Assembly: GCA_020072965.1 (NCBI GenBank)
Contig: JAIQFY010000004.1
Span: 62,001 to 126,000, forward strand
Direction: 5' to 3'
Length of the DNA: 64,000 bases
From: Terriglobia bacterium
GTDB taxonomy: Bacteria > Acidobacteriota > Terriglobia > JAIQFV01
How positions within the stretch are numbered: the first letter of the stretch is position 1; every line of letters begins with the position of its first letter. The notes under the pieces are model-generated. The model did not search any database. It worked only from the letters and a program-made list of their open reading frames with translations, and had not been told where the DNA came from. Positions 38,616-48,455 of this stretch are shown here, one piece after another. Position numbers and translations under genes: made by a program.

Positions 38616-40886
38616 ATGCGTATTTCTTTGAGATTAATCCTCCTTCTGTTCATCGGGGTCACCCTGGTTTCTCTGTTTTTTGCGCGGTCCCAGGTGAAGG
38701 CACAGAAGCGGGGTTTGAGGGCCGATCTGGAAAGGCGCGCCGACGTTCTGGCGGATAGCCTCCAGGAGACCATCGAACCGATGATGCAAAATGATGCCTC
38801 CAAGGATCTTCAGCGCGTCTTGGAGAGATTTGGAAACAGGGAGCGCCTCTCAGGGGTGGCCATTTATGATTTGCAGGGGAAGTCCATTGCGATGACTTTG
38901 GGACTGACCGGAAAACTCAATGGCGTCCCAAACACGGTTGCCCTGGCTATCTCAAAGAACGAAGGTTGCGGCGAATTCGTGAACCTCGGTTCCACTTACA
39001 CCCACATCTTCGCCTTGCCCTTGCATCAGAAGGGGACCATCGCGGGGGCGATGGTTCTGTTGCACAATGCCGATTACATTCTGGCACAGAGCGATGCCAT
39101 CTGGCGTGATGCCTTCATTCGCGTGCTGGTCCAGACGCTGCTGATTTCGTTGATCACTCTGCTGATTGTACGTTGGAGTGTTGTCAATCCGATTTCGAAA
39201 ACTGCTCAATGGATGCGGGAGTTGCGCACGCGGGGAAGTCACTCTCCTCTGGACCTGCCGGAGGGGGAATTATTCAAACCGCTGATGCGGGAGGCGACTC
39301 ACCTGGTCCAAAGTCTTTCTGCCGCCCGGGCTACGGCTCAGGAGGAAGCGCGCTTGCGTGAAGCGTCCGAGTCCTTGTGGACGTCAGAGCGCCTTCGCGT
39401 TCATGTTCGCAATACGCTTCAAACCCGGCCGATGATTGTGGTATCGAATCGCGAGCCCTACATGCATGTTCATCGTGGCAACTCCATTGAGGTGATCGTT
39501 CCTGCGAGTGGGTTGGTCACGGCGCTGGAACCAATCCTGCGCGCCTGCGAGGGCACCTGGATTGCACACGGCTCGGGGGATGCCGATCGGGAGGTGGTCG
39601 ACAGCCGCGACCGGCTTCGCGTGCCGCCGGAAGAACCTCAATACGCGCTGCGCCGGGTGTGGCTCACACGGGAAGAGGAAGAGGGTTATTATTACGGCTT
39701 CGCCAACGAGGGACTCTGGCCTCTTTGTCATATCGCGCACACTCGCCCCACGTTTCGCAGCTCGGACTGGGAGGATTATCAAGCTGCGAATCAAAAGTTC
39801 GCGCGCGCGGTGCTGGAAGAAATGAAGGACACCCACGACCCCTTCCTCCTGATCCAGGACTATCACTTCGCGCTTCTTCCCCGGTTGGTGAAGAAAGAGC
39901 GACCGGACGCTCGGGTGGCCATCTTCTGGCATATTCCCTGGCCGAATCCGCAGGCCTTCAGCATCTGCCCCTGGCAGCGGGAACTCCTGGATGGATTGCT
40001 GGGGGCCGATTTGATCGGATTCCACATCCAGTCCCATTGCAACTATTTTTTGGAGACCGTGGATCAGACCATGGAATCACGGATTGACTGGGAACACTTT
40101 GGCGTGAGCCGCCTCGGTCATATGACTCTCGTCAAGCCGTTTCCGATCAGCGTGGCGTATTCCGAACCGGCCACACCCTTGCCGGATGCTTTTTCCGGCG
40201 ATCGGTTTGCCCTGATCAAAGAGCTCGGCCTGGAGGCAACCTATCTGGGGGTGGGCGTAGACCGCGTGGATTACACCAAAGGGATACTGGAGCGGCTCCG
40301 CGCCGTGGAACGCTTTCTTGACAAGTATCCGGCCTACCGCGGCAAGTTCACTTTTGTACAGATCGGGGCGCCCAGCCGGACTCACATTAAACGCTATCAT
40401 GATCTCCAGGCCGAAGTCGAAGCCGAGGCGGAGCGGATCAATTGGCGCTTTGAGACGAGCCGCTGGAAGCCGGTCGTCTTTCTCAACAAACATCACAGCC
40501 ATGAGGAGATTGAGCCCTATTACCGTGCGGCCGATGTCTGTCTGGTGACCTCGCTGCACGACGGCATGAACCTGGTGGCCAAGGAATTTGTGGCGGCACG
40601 GAACGATGAGCAAGGCGTGCTGATCCTCAGCCAGTTTGCCGGAGCATCCCGCGAACTTCAGGACGCGCTTGCCATCAATCCCTATGACACGGAGCAACTC
40701 GCGGAAGCCATCCGGTTTTCTTTAGAGATGGATTCCGTGGAGAAGACGGAGCGGATGCGAAGGATGCGGCGAATCGTCAAGGAGCATAACGTTTATCGCT
40801 GGGCGGCAAATCTCATCACGGCACTTTCCGAAATCCGTCTGGAGCCGACGGCGACCGGGACAGTTGCGGGAGCCGGCCGCACGTGA
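38616..40886 (+). CDS. membrane sensor-HAMP-trehalose-6-phosphate synthase fusion
   Basis: 756 residues. Residues 7-23 are a membrane helix, about 25-165 a periplasmic sensor-like region ([16 protein letters not shown].., [15 protein letters not shown]), 168-189 a second helix, then a HAMP-like linker ([16 protein letters not shown]). The remaining about 485 residues are a GT20 synthase: [55 protein letters not shown] and [15 protein letters not shown]. It makes trehalose-6-phosphate from UDP-glucose and glucose-6-phosphate. Free OtsA is normally soluble and about 470 residues, so the sensor fusion is notable. The operon continues with otsB. Confidence 0.9.
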   Translation: MRISLRLILLLFIGVTLVSLFFARSQVKAQKRGLRADLERRADVLADSLQETIEPMMQNDASKDLQRVLERFGNRERLSGVAIYDLQGKSIAMTLGLTGKLNGVPNTVALAISKNEGCGEFVNLGSTYTHIFALPLHQKGTIAGAMVLLHNADYILAQSDAIWRDAFIRVLVQTLLISLITLLIVRWSVVNPISKTAQWMRELRTRGSHSPLDLPEGELFKPLMREATHLVQSLSAARATAQEEARLREASESLWTSERLRVHVRNTLQTRPMIVVSNREPYMHVHRGNSIEVIVPASGLVTALEPILRACEGTWIAHGSGDADREVVDSRDRLRVPPEEPQYALRRVWLTREEEEGYYYGFANEGLWPLCHIAHTRPTFRSSDWEDYQAANQKFARAVLEEMKDTHDPFLLIQDYHFALLPRLVKKERPDARVAIFWHIPWPNPQAFSICPWQRELLDGLLGADLIGFHIQSHCNYFLETVDQTMESRIDWEHFGVSRLGHMTLVKPFPISVAYSEPATPLPDAFSGDRFALIKELGLEATYLGVGVDRVDYTKGILERLRAVERFLDKYPAYRGKFTFVQIGAPSRTHIKRYHDLQAEVEAEAERINWRFETSRWKPVVFLNKHHSHEEIEPYYRAADVCLVTSLHDGMNLVAKEFVAARNDEQGVLILSQFAGASRELQDALAINPYDTEQLAEAIRFSLEMDSVEKTERMRRMRRIVKEHNVYRWAANLITALSEIRLEPTATGTVAGAGRT

Positions 40887-41057
40887 CCTTTGAGGGAAGT
40901 CGCATCGCAATCAGCCCAAGGAAATTCGAGCCAGGGACGCCCGCCGGGGCGGCAAGAGAGCATGGGTTGGTGAAGGGACAGGATTGTTGCGAAAAGACGC
41001 TGTGATGGGATAGGCTCGCCCCCACAAGCGTCTGAAGCCACGGAAAATCAATCGCTC

Positions 41058-41852
41058 ATGACCCCGCGTCGAGGTTTGTCCAAGGAACATCGTCCCCGGT
41101 ATCTTTTTGCTCAATGGAAAGGTGTAGTCCGGCGATTGCGAGCGGCGAAGCGGTTTCTCTTAATCATGGACTTTGACGGAACGCTGGTGCGGTTGCGCGC
41201 CCGTCCGGAAATTCCCCACATGGACAACTCGGTCCGGCGTGTCCTGGCTCGCCTGGCACAGGGTCACCGAGCGACCTTGTACGTCATCAGCGGGCGGCGG
41301 CGAGACGATGTGCGCCGTCGTGTAGGAGTTCGGAGGATCCGGTATCTGGGATTGCATGGCTGGGAAGGAAGCGGGAACGTCTCATCGAATGGCGCCAATG
41401 CGAAGCTTCTGCGCCAAATCAACCGGCAACTCTCCCGCCGCCTGGCCGGCCTTCCTCCCATCTGGATCGAGGACAAGAAGCATGTGCTCTCGGTGCACTT
41501 CCGCGGCTCGAATCCGGCCACGACGCGCCGTGCTCACAGGATCGTCAAGGAATTGATCAAACCCTCAGACGGGCAGCTGCGTATCGTAGCGGGCAAGAAA
41601 GTGTGGGAAGTGATTCCCCGCGAGATCGGCGGAAAGGGAGAGGCCGTGCGCGCAATCCTGGCGCGTTGCCCTGAAGAAACACTGCCCATTTGCCTGGGGG
41701 ATGACGCGACCGATGAGGCGGCTTTCCAGGCACTGCGGCGGGGCGTGACGGTCCGCGTGGGAGAGCATCGCCGCACTCGGGCCCGGTACTATCTCCGCAA
41801 TCCCGCAGAGGTCAAAGAATTCCTGGAAAGACTGGAGACCGAGATCCCATGA
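41058..41852 (+). CDS. otsB: trehalose-6-phosphate phosphatase
   Basis: 264 residues, HAD superfamily. The nucleophile motif is LLIMDFDGTLVRL, motif II is in VISGRRRDDV, and the C-terminal acid motif is CLGDDATDEAAFQAL. It dephosphorylates trehalose-6-phosphate to trehalose and completes the route begun by the upstream synthase. Its stop overlaps the next start (ATGA). An unusually Arg-rich composition is seen in the N-terminal half. Confidence 0.93.
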   Translation: MTPRRGLSKEHRPRYLFAQWKGVVRRLRAAKRFLLIMDFDGTLVRLRARPEIPHMDNSVRRVLARLAQGHRATLYVISGRRRDDVRRRVGVRRIRYLGLHGWEGSGNVSSNGANAKLLRQINRQLSRRLAGLPPIWIEDKKHVLSVHFRGSNPATTRRAHRIVKELIKPSDGQLRIVAGKKVWEVIPREIGGKGEAVRAILARCPEETLPICLGDDATDEAAFQALRRGVTVRVGEHRRTRARYYLRNPAEVKEFLERLETEIP

Positions 41853-42505
41853 AGACCGCAGAACATCCCTTCCGTTTTGTGACGGCGGCTTACCTGACCC
41901 GCATCTGTAACCAGAAGGCGAGAACCCTGGCAGAACTTTCTCGCGACCTCGAGGCGTGCAGCGATGCCTCCATCTTCTATCACACCTTCCAGAGCCTCGG
42001 CCGATATCATTTTCTGACCGAAGGCTTTTCGAACGATTTTGCGCAGTGGGTCCTGGCATCCTGCAATCGCGCCGTACTCGCTGAGAAGCTGGCTTCACTG
42101 GATATCCGGGATTACCTCGCCCTGGCCGAATTGCGCTCCGATCTTCGCCAACTGGTCGATGATTACTGTCGGGCCCATCCTCAATTCGCGGAACAAAGCG
42201 CCTTTGAGCCCTTCTACTTCTGTGAGGGCATTGAGGTCACGGTTCCATTGGACCGGGAGGCACGAACCCTCGAGGAGTTTTGTGAGGCTCTCCGGAATAT
42301 GAGCAACGCCGCCTTCCAATACCACTTCATTGCTTCGCGACTTCGCTTGCACTTGCGTACCAACGACTTCTCCCATTGGATTGAAACGGAACTGGCGCTC
42401 CCCACCCTGGCCAAGCGCGCCAACCAGATAGACATTTATACCAACACGCTGGATAGCGGTCGGGAGAAGCTGCTTTCCCTGGCAGAAAGGGAATTGGCCC
42501 GATGA
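41849..42505 (+). CDS. DUF5752-family protein of the trehalose operon
   Basis: 218 residues, predicted soluble and largely helical. FRFVTAAYLTRICNQKARTLAELSRDLEAC and SNDFAQWVLASCNRAVLAEKLASLDI in outline resemble the DUF5752 proteins often found beside TreT. The second half partly repeats the first (TLEEFCEALRNMSNAAFQYHFIASRL versus TLAELSRDLEACSDASIFYHTFQSL), so an internal duplication is visible. It overlaps otsB and treT by ATGA on both sides. The function is unknown; close coupling suggests a regulator or partner of the trehalose enzymes. Confidence 0.78.
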   Translation: MKTAEHPFRFVTAAYLTRICNQKARTLAELSRDLEACSDASIFYHTFQSLGRYHFLTEGFSNDFAQWVLASCNRAVLAEKLASLDIRDYLALAELRSDLRQLVDDYCRAHPQFAEQSAFEPFYFCEGIEVTVPLDREARTLEEFCEALRNMSNAAFQYHFIASRLRLHLRTNDFSHWIETELALPTLAKRANQIDIYTNTLDSGREKLLSLAERELAR

Positions 42506-43734
42506 GCACCGCAAGTCCTTCCACTCACGTCATCCGGTTGGACGATTACGCGCCCTTGCTGGGGGCTCCGGAAATTTCACAACTGCGCGCCCTCGCCAGC
42601 CGCCTTCAAGGGCGGACGATGCAGATGGTGAATTCCACCGCGATGGGGGGCGGGGTTGCCGAAATCCTGAATCGAGTGGTCCCGATCCTTGAGGAACTGG
42701 GGCTCTCTGTAAAGTGGGATGTCATCACCGGCGGGAACGATTTCTGGGAAATCACCAAGGCCTTTCATAACGCCCTCCACGGCGGACCTTATGACATGCC
42801 GCCGGAGAGTTTTGAAATTTTCCTGGCTTACAATGAGCAGAACCGGGCGCGCATGCAATTCGAGGCCGAGTTTATTCTGGTCCATGATCCTCAACCGGTG
42901 GCGCTCATCAAAGCGCGCCATGACCACTCGGGACATTGGCTTTGGCGCTGCCACATTGATCTTTCACAACCCAACCCCGAGGTGTGGAAGTTTCTGGAGC
43001 CCTATGTCAGCCGGTATGACGGCGCCGTGTTCTCGTCACCGGCCTTTGCGCGTCAACTCCCCATCCCTCAGTATCTTTCTTATCCCAGCATTGATCCCCT
43101 CTCAGAGAAGAACCGCGATCTTGAACCTGAATTCGTTCGCGGGGTTCTGGAACGATTCAACATCGATCCGCAACGCACCATTCTGACGCAGATCTCGCGC
43201 TTTGACCGGCTGAAGGATCCCGTTGGGGTGGTCCGCGCCTACCAGATTGTTAAACGTTATTTCGATTGCCAACTCGTCCTGGCGGGAGGGGGCGCGACGG
43301 ATGACCCTGAAGGAGAGGCCGTTCTCCAGGAGGTGCATCAGGTCGCCGGGAATGATCAAGACATTCATCTTCTTAACCTTCCGCCCTGGAGTGCGATTGA
43401 GATCAATGCCCTGCAACGCGGATCAACCATCATCATCCAGAAAAGCCTTCGCGAAGGATTTGGGTTGACCGTATCGGAGGGCTTATGGAAGAAGAAACCC
43501 ATGGTGGCCTCGGCTGTGGGCGGTATCCCAACTCAGGTGATTCATCGACACACCGGATTGCTGGCGCATTCGGTCGAAGGCACGGCGTACCAGGTTCGAT
43601 TCCTGTTATCGAACCCTGCATTGGCGCAGAGACTGGGCGAGCAAGGACATGAACACGTGCGTGAGCATTTCCTGATTACCAGTCAGGTCCGACGCCACCT
43701 GACCGCATGTCTGCATTTGAAGAATAAGGGATAG
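42502..43734 (+). CDS. treT: trehalose glycosyltransferring synthase (TreT-like GT4)
   Basis: 410 residues, GT4 family. TMQMVNSTAMGGGVAEILNRVVPILEELGL at the N-terminus, ISRFDRLKDPVGVVRAY, and the C-terminal EX7E region QKSLREGFGLTVSEGLWKKKPMVASAVGG are characteristic of TreT. It joins ADP/UDP-glucose and glucose directly to trehalose (reversible), so the operon carries two trehalose routes. AAGGGAA precedes the ATG, which overlaps the DUF5752 stop. Confidence 0.9.
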   Translation: MSTASPSTHVIRLDDYAPLLGAPEISQLRALASRLQGRTMQMVNSTAMGGGVAEILNRVVPILEELGLSVKWDVITGGNDFWEITKAFHNALHGGPYDMPPESFEIFLAYNEQNRARMQFEAEFILVHDPQPVALIKARHDHSGHWLWRCHIDLSQPNPEVWKFLEPYVSRYDGAVFSSPAFARQLPIPQYLSYPSIDPLSEKNRDLEPEFVRGVLERFNIDPQRTILTQISRFDRLKDPVGVVRAYQIVKRYFDCQLVLAGGGATDDPEGEAVLQEVHQVAGNDQDIHLLNLPPWSAIEINALQRGSTIIIQKSLREGFGLTVSEGLWKKKPMVASAVGGIPTQVIHRHTGLLAHSVEGTAYQVRFLLSNPALAQRLGEQGHEHVREHFLITSQVRRHLTACLHLKNKG

Positions 43735-43886
43735 GGAGATGGGGAATGAATGTTGGATCGGTTTGGGTGATGACGGGGAGACCGATGAATCGATTCCGGC
43801 TTGACCGAACGGAAAACCTTCAATCACTCCGACGAATCGGGGTGCTGAGGTAAAGTCCCGACATCCGTATCTGGGATTTCCCCCGA

Positions 43887-46800
43887 CTATCGTACTTTTT
43901 CCTCTTCTGTGGCCTCTGCCGCAATGGGCGTTCCCGCCTGCCACCGCGACAGCAGCCTTCTTCCCCAATCATCCAGGAAGGTGTAAACGACCGGGACCAC
44001 GATCAGGGTGAGAAGCGTGGATGTAATGAGCCCTCCGATGACAGCGCGGGCCATGGGAGCGCGCATTTCTGACCCGGCCCCGATTTCAAATGCCAGGGGC
44101 AGCATGCCGAAAATCATCGCCAGCGTGGTCATGAGGATCGGGCGTAGCCTGATCTTCGCTGCAGCAACCAGTGCCTCTCCCCGCTGCATACCCTCACGCC
44201 GCAGGCGATTTGCATAATCGACCAGCAAAATGGCGTTCTTGGTCACCAGGCCCATCAGCATGATCACCCCGATCATGGACATGATGTTAAGCGTGTCGCG
44301 GCTGAACCACAGAAATACCGCCACTCCAAGCAGGGACAGCGGCAGCGAAAGCATGATGGCCAAGGGGTGGAAGAAACTCCGGAACTGGGAGGCAAGGATA
44401 GCGTAAATGAAGATTACGGCGAGAATGAGGGCGCGCCCGATGTAATAAAAGGTCTCGCGCATATCTTCGGCCTGGCCGGTGTAATTGATCTGGACACCGG
44501 GCGGGAGTTGGATCCCGCCACTGAGGGCGCGCAGATCATCCACCACATCGCCCAGAGGCCGGTTCTGCGTGGAGGCCATCACCCGGACCTCACGCATCAA
44601 GTCGCGGCGCCGGATCAGTGACGGAGCTTCGGAGTCTTCGAGCTGCGCCACCAGGGAGAGGGGAACCATGGATCCCGACGCCGGAAGGGCAGTCATCACT
44701 GGAACGGAAATGTCAGCTAAATCCTCACGCAGGCGGCGCTGATCCTCCTCCAGTCGGACTCGGACGTCATAGGCATCCCCATCTGCGTCCTGATACTGTG
44801 AGACCACTTCACCGGCCACCAGCCCGCGCACGATGGAGGCGACTGTCCCGAGATCAAGTCCGAGGTCGGAGGCGGCCTTGCGGTCAACCTGAACCCTGAT
44901 TTCCGGTCTTGGATCCTCGCGGCTGGAATCCACATCCGTCGTTCCACGGACGCTTCGGGCGTGCTCCATGATTTGTCGAGCGACCTGGTTTAATTGATCG
45001 AGGTCCATTCCCCGCACGCTGATCTGGATGGGTCGGGCCTCGCCCATCTGCTCGGCCTCCTCCACGCTGGACCGGAGGATTGGCCAGCGTGCGAGTTCTT
45101 CACGCAATACTTGCCGCAATTGCAGGTCGCTCAACTTGCGCTTCCTTTTGGGCGTCAGTTTGACGTAGACATTCCCTTCATTCACGGGGGTCGTCCCGCC
45201 GGCGCCAATCGTGACGAAAGAGTAATCAATGCCGGCCTGACGACGGAGCATCTCAGTCATGCGACGCCCCACCTCCGTAGTTTCGCGGAGGGTCGTGCCG
45301 GGAGGCATTTTGAAAGAGATTTGGAATTCCCCACGGTCGTAGTCCGGGAAGAAAGCGCTGCCCACACGCCCAAAGAAGAAGACACTCGCGACCACCGAAA
45401 GCGCGCCCATCCCCACCACCGCCAGACGATGCTTAAGCGCCCAGGTGAGACCTCCTCCCAGCACCTGCTGAAGAGATTCGAGCTTCCGGTTAAATTTTTC
45501 GAGCTGGCGGCTGAGCCAGCCTCTCCGGCGGCCGGTCTCGATGGCTGGATCGTACCAGCGGGAGGACAACATGGGATCGAGGGTGAAGGAAATAAAGAGA
45601 GAAACCAAAACGGCAAAGCCCACCGTCATCCCGAATTGGTAGAAAAAGCGCCCGACAATGCCACCCATGAAGGCGACGGGCACAAATACGGCGATAATGG
45701 TAAACGTTGTGGCCATCACCGCCAGGCCGATTTCCGTGGTTGCTTCAGCCGCGGCGGTCATATGATCTGTGCCGCCTTCCATGTGGCGCACAATGTTCTC
45801 GCGGACGACGATGGCGTCGTCAATGAGCATTCCGATGGCTAAGGACAGGCCCATCAGCGTGAGGACATTCAGGGTAAACCCCAGCACCCGCATGATAATG
45901 AATGCGCTGATCACCGAGACGGGCAGGGTCAGCCCGGTGATCACCGTGCTCCGCCAGCTGTTCAGGAAAATGAAAACAACCAGCACAGTGAGAATCGCAC
46001 CGAGGATCAGCGTCGTGCGTACATCCTCCACTGCATCCCGAATGAAAATTGAGTTGTCGCGGACCACGCGCAGTTCAATGCCTTTCGGCATCTCGGTCTG
46101 CAGTTGGCGAAGCCCCGCTTTGACGTTTTCGGCGACGTCGACGGTGTTGGCACCGGTTTGCTTCTGAATTTCGAGCGCCAGCGCGGGTTCCCCGTCAAGA
46201 AGTGAAAAGCTGCGCTGCTCTTCGATTCCGTCCTCAACTTTCGCGATGTCGGAAAGCGGGATGGCATAGCCGTTGCGCTCGGAAATAATGAGGGGTTTGA
46301 AATCCCGCGGTTCTTTGGCCCGTCCGGCCACCCGAACCAGCGATTCGCGGATCCCCTGGTCCAGTTTGCCCGCGGGGACATCCAGGTTTTCCCGCCGCAA
46401 GGCTTCAAGCAGCTCGGGGTAGGCCAGGCCAAAAGATTTCATCTTGTCGCGGTCCACGAGAATCTGTATCTCCCGCCGGGCCGCCCCCACCAGGCGAATC
46501 TGCCCCACCCCGGAGACGTTTTCCAGCCTCCGCTTCAACACTTTCTCTGAGAGGGTCGTCAAGGCCTTCGCGTCCAGGTTCGGCGAAAGCACTACCACGG
46601 ACAAGATGGGGAGCTCCTCCATACGAAACTGCTGGATCACCGGCTCCTTGACCTCGCGAGGAAACAGACTGCGAATGCCGTTAATCTTGTTCTGGATCTC
46701 CTGAAGGGCAGTCACGATGTTGGTTCCCAGCTGGAACTCGACGACGACGCTGGAGAATCCCTCTGTGGTGGTGGAATTGATGTGGCGAATTCCGCTGATC

Positions 46801-47018
46801 GGGTTGATGGCCTCTTCGATGCGCTTGGTGACTTCGGTCTCCACCGTCTCCGGCGCGACACCAGGGTAAATCGTGTTAATGCTGACTACCGGGATATCGA
46901 CGTTTGGAAACAGATCGATCTTCAGCTCGGTGTACGAGAAGATCCCGATGACCACGAGTGCAACGACCATCATCGTGGCGAAGACGGGCTGTTTGATGGA
47001 GAGATTCGAGAGAAACAT
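43887..47018 (-). CDS. RND efflux pump inner-membrane transporter (AcrB/MdtBC type)
   Basis: 1043 residues, full length. N-terminal ATMMVVALVVIGIFSYTELKIDLFPNVDIPVV and the TM4 acidic pair in SLAIGMLIDDAIVVRENIVRH are RND hallmarks. Two large periplasmic loops and twelve membrane helices fit the family. It exports drugs or other toxic compounds with proton motive force. It is the last gene of tetR-tolC-mfp-rnd on the minus strand. It is separated from the MFP gene by 231 bases holding an inverted repeat. Confidence 0.95.
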   Translation of the reverse strand: MFLSNLSIKQPVFATMMVVALVVIGIFSYTELKIDLFPNVDIPVVSINTIYPGVAPETVETEVTKRIEEAINPISGIRHINSTTTEGFSSVVVEFQLGTNIVTALQEIQNKINGIRSLFPREVKEPVIQQFRMEELPILSVVVLSPNLDAKALTTLSEKVLKRRLENVSGVGQIRLVGAARREIQILVDRDKMKSFGLAYPELLEALRRENLDVPAGKLDQGIRESLVRVAGRAKEPRDFKPLIISERNGYAIPLSDIAKVEDGIEEQRSFSLLDGEPALALEIQKQTGANTVDVAENVKAGLRQLQTEMPKGIELRVVRDNSIFIRDAVEDVRTTLILGAILTVLVVFIFLNSWRSTVITGLTLPVSVISAFIIMRVLGFTLNVLTLMGLSLAIGMLIDDAIVVRENIVRHMEGGTDHMTAAAEATTEIGLAVMATTFTIIAVFVPVAFMGGIVGRFFYQFGMTVGFAVLVSLFISFTLDPMLSSRWYDPAIETGRRRGWLSRQLEKFNRKLESLQQVLGGGLTWALKHRLAVVGMGALSVVASVFFFGRVGSAFFPDYDRGEFQISFKMPPGTTLRETTEVGRRMTEMLRRQAGIDYSFVTIGAGGTTPVNEGNVYVKLTPKRKRKLSDLQLRQVLREELARWPILRSSVEEAEQMGEARPIQISVRGMDLDQLNQVARQIMEHARSVRGTTDVDSSREDPRPEIRVQVDRKAASDLGLDLGTVASIVRGLVAGEVVSQYQDADGDAYDVRVRLEEDQRRLREDLADISVPVMTALPASGSMVPLSLVAQLEDSEAPSLIRRRDLMREVRVMASTQNRPLGDVVDDLRALSGGIQLPPGVQINYTGQAEDMRETFYYIGRALILAVIFIYAILASQFRSFFHPLAIMLSLPLSLLGVAVFLWFSRDTLNIMSMIGVIMLMGLVTKNAILLVDYANRLRREGMQRGEALVAAAKIRLRPILMTTLAMIFGMLPLAFEIGAGSEMRAPMARAVIGGLITSTLLTLIVVPVVYTFLDDWGRRLLSRWQAGTPIAAEATEEEKVR

Positions 47019-47090
47019 GTTTGCCTTTTCCTACTGGGTTGAATCCCGGCGATGCGTAAGCGAGACGCCCGAGTTCAGAGTTCGGGGAAG

Positions 47091-47250
47091 AGGTGATAGG
47101 GAATAGGTGATAGGTGGTAGGTGACAGACACTGCAGATCAAATACCGAGAATATTCAGTTTAGAAATACTAATGGATCCTCCAGGTCCTTGTATCTGCTT
47201 TTGGGCTTGAAGCCCTAACCCCTATTCCCTATTACCTATCACCTTCCCCC
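47091..47250. repeat. inverted repeat inside the RND operon
   Basis: The left arm (47091-47125, AGGTGATAGGGAATAGGTGATAGG-like) is largely the reverse complement of the right arm (about 47219-47250, CCCTATTCCCTATTACCTATCACC-like). The end of the MFP gene (stop 47250-47252) touches the right arm. The arms are low-complexity GATAGG units. Confidence 0.6.
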
Positions 47251-48455
47251 TACTTCTTCGCTGCCGCGATCCGCACTCCTTCCGCCAGTTCCAGGCTCTG
47301 TTCCGCAACGACCCATTCTCCCGGCTTGAGACCCTGCACCACCTCGATGCTGCTCGATTGTTCGAGGCCGAGGCGGACCTCACGCCTCCGCGCCTGGTTT
47401 TGCTCGACAATGTAGACGAATGGTGGCTCACCGGTACGGCGCCAGATCGCATCGGCGGGCACAACCAGTGCATTGAGTTTCTTGCCCACCACGATCCGCC
47501 CCTTTGCAAACATCCCCGCCTTGAGCTTACCGGACGGGTTGGGGACCCCGGCTCGAACAGGAAGAGAGCGATTTTGAGTTTGAACCCCGGAGCTGATGGT
47601 CACGAGGGTGGCCGTGAACTCCTCGCCGGGGAACGCCGCGACGCCAAATCGAATCGCCTGCCCTTTCGCAATGCGCCCAATGTCAGAGGAGGCGACCAGC
47701 GAATCAAGCTCCAGCCGCTGGTTGTCGACCAGCCGGTAGACGATCGCCATCGCGTCGACATAGCTGCCCGGGTTCAAAGGCTTGCGTTCCACAGTTCCGG
47801 CGATCGGAGAAATAATGCGGCAATCATTGAAGTGCTTTTGCGCCATCGCCAGCACCTGCTTTGCCTGCTCGACTTGTGCCTCTCCCAGCTTGACCTGGGC
47901 GCGTGCATCCCGGCTTGCCATTTGCGCAGCCAGCAGATCCTTGTCGGTGATGCCGCCGGAACGCAACAGGTTCTGGGCGCGATCCTGCTCTGTTTTCGCA
48001 TGCTCTTCCGCCACGTGCATGCGATCCAATGCAGCTTGGGCGACTTCAAGGTTGGCGCGTGCCTGTCCCACCGAAAGCCGGGCATTGGTGTCGTCGAGTT
48101 GGGCCAGCAATTCACCCTGGCTGGCTGCATCCCCCTCCTGCTTCCGCAGTGCGATGATACGTCCTGCAAATTCGGTTTTGACGTCCACGGCGACAGAAGA
48201 AACCAGGGATCCGGTAACATCCACGAATTCCTCCAGTGCGCGCGGTTCCACCTGGATCGTCTTAACATTCAACGCCGCAACTTCCGCCCGTTTGGGATCT
48301 TGCTTGGAGCAGCCGGGAACAAAGATCAACAACAAGGCTAATAGGCTTCCGCAAAATATTCCCGCATAAGGAGGCGACATCAATGGCGTCCTGGGCCCTG
48401 GGCGCGCCGCCCCCTTGGATTTATGACGGAACATTTTACTGGCTCGATTTTGCAT
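47250..48455 (-). CDS. RND membrane-fusion lipoprotein (periplasmic adaptor)
   Basis: 401 residues. The lipobox LLALLLIFVPGC marks a lipoprotein attached to the inner membrane. The body has the HlyD order: beta-barrel and lipoyl half (VDVTGSLVSSVAVDVKTEFAGRI), a coiled-coil hairpin (NLEVAQAALDRMHVAEEHAKTEQDR), the second lipoyl half (CRIISPIAGTVERK) and a C-terminal barrel. It links the RND pump to TolC. ATG 48455 is chosen for the AGAGG upstream; another in-frame ATG is at 48434. It overlaps the end of the tolC-like gene. Confidence 0.9.
   Translation of the reverse strand: MQNRASKMFRHKSKGAARPGPRTPLMSPPYAGIFCGSLLALLLIFVPGCSKQDPKRAEVAALNVKTIQVEPRALEEFVDVTGSLVSSVAVDVKTEFAGRIIALRKQEGDAASQGELLAQLDDTNARLSVGQARANLEVAQAALDRMHVAEEHAKTEQDRAQNLLRSGGITDKDLLAAQMASRDARAQVKLGEAQVEQAKQVLAMAQKHFNDCRIISPIAGTVERKPLNPGSYVDAMAIVYRLVDNQRLELDSLVASSDIGRIAKGQAIRFGVAAFPGEEFTATLVTISSGVQTQNRSLPVRAGVPNPSGKLKAGMFAKGRIVVGKKLNALVVPADAIWRRTGEPPFVYIVEQNQARRREVRLGLEQSSSIEVVQGLKPGEWVVAEQSLELAEGVRIAAAKK

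Noticed and set aside
39508-39825. Arg/Pro-rich open frames inside the trehalose genes and similar frames in other GC-rich genes
   Set aside because: They are frame shadows of clearly conserved genes with no independent support.
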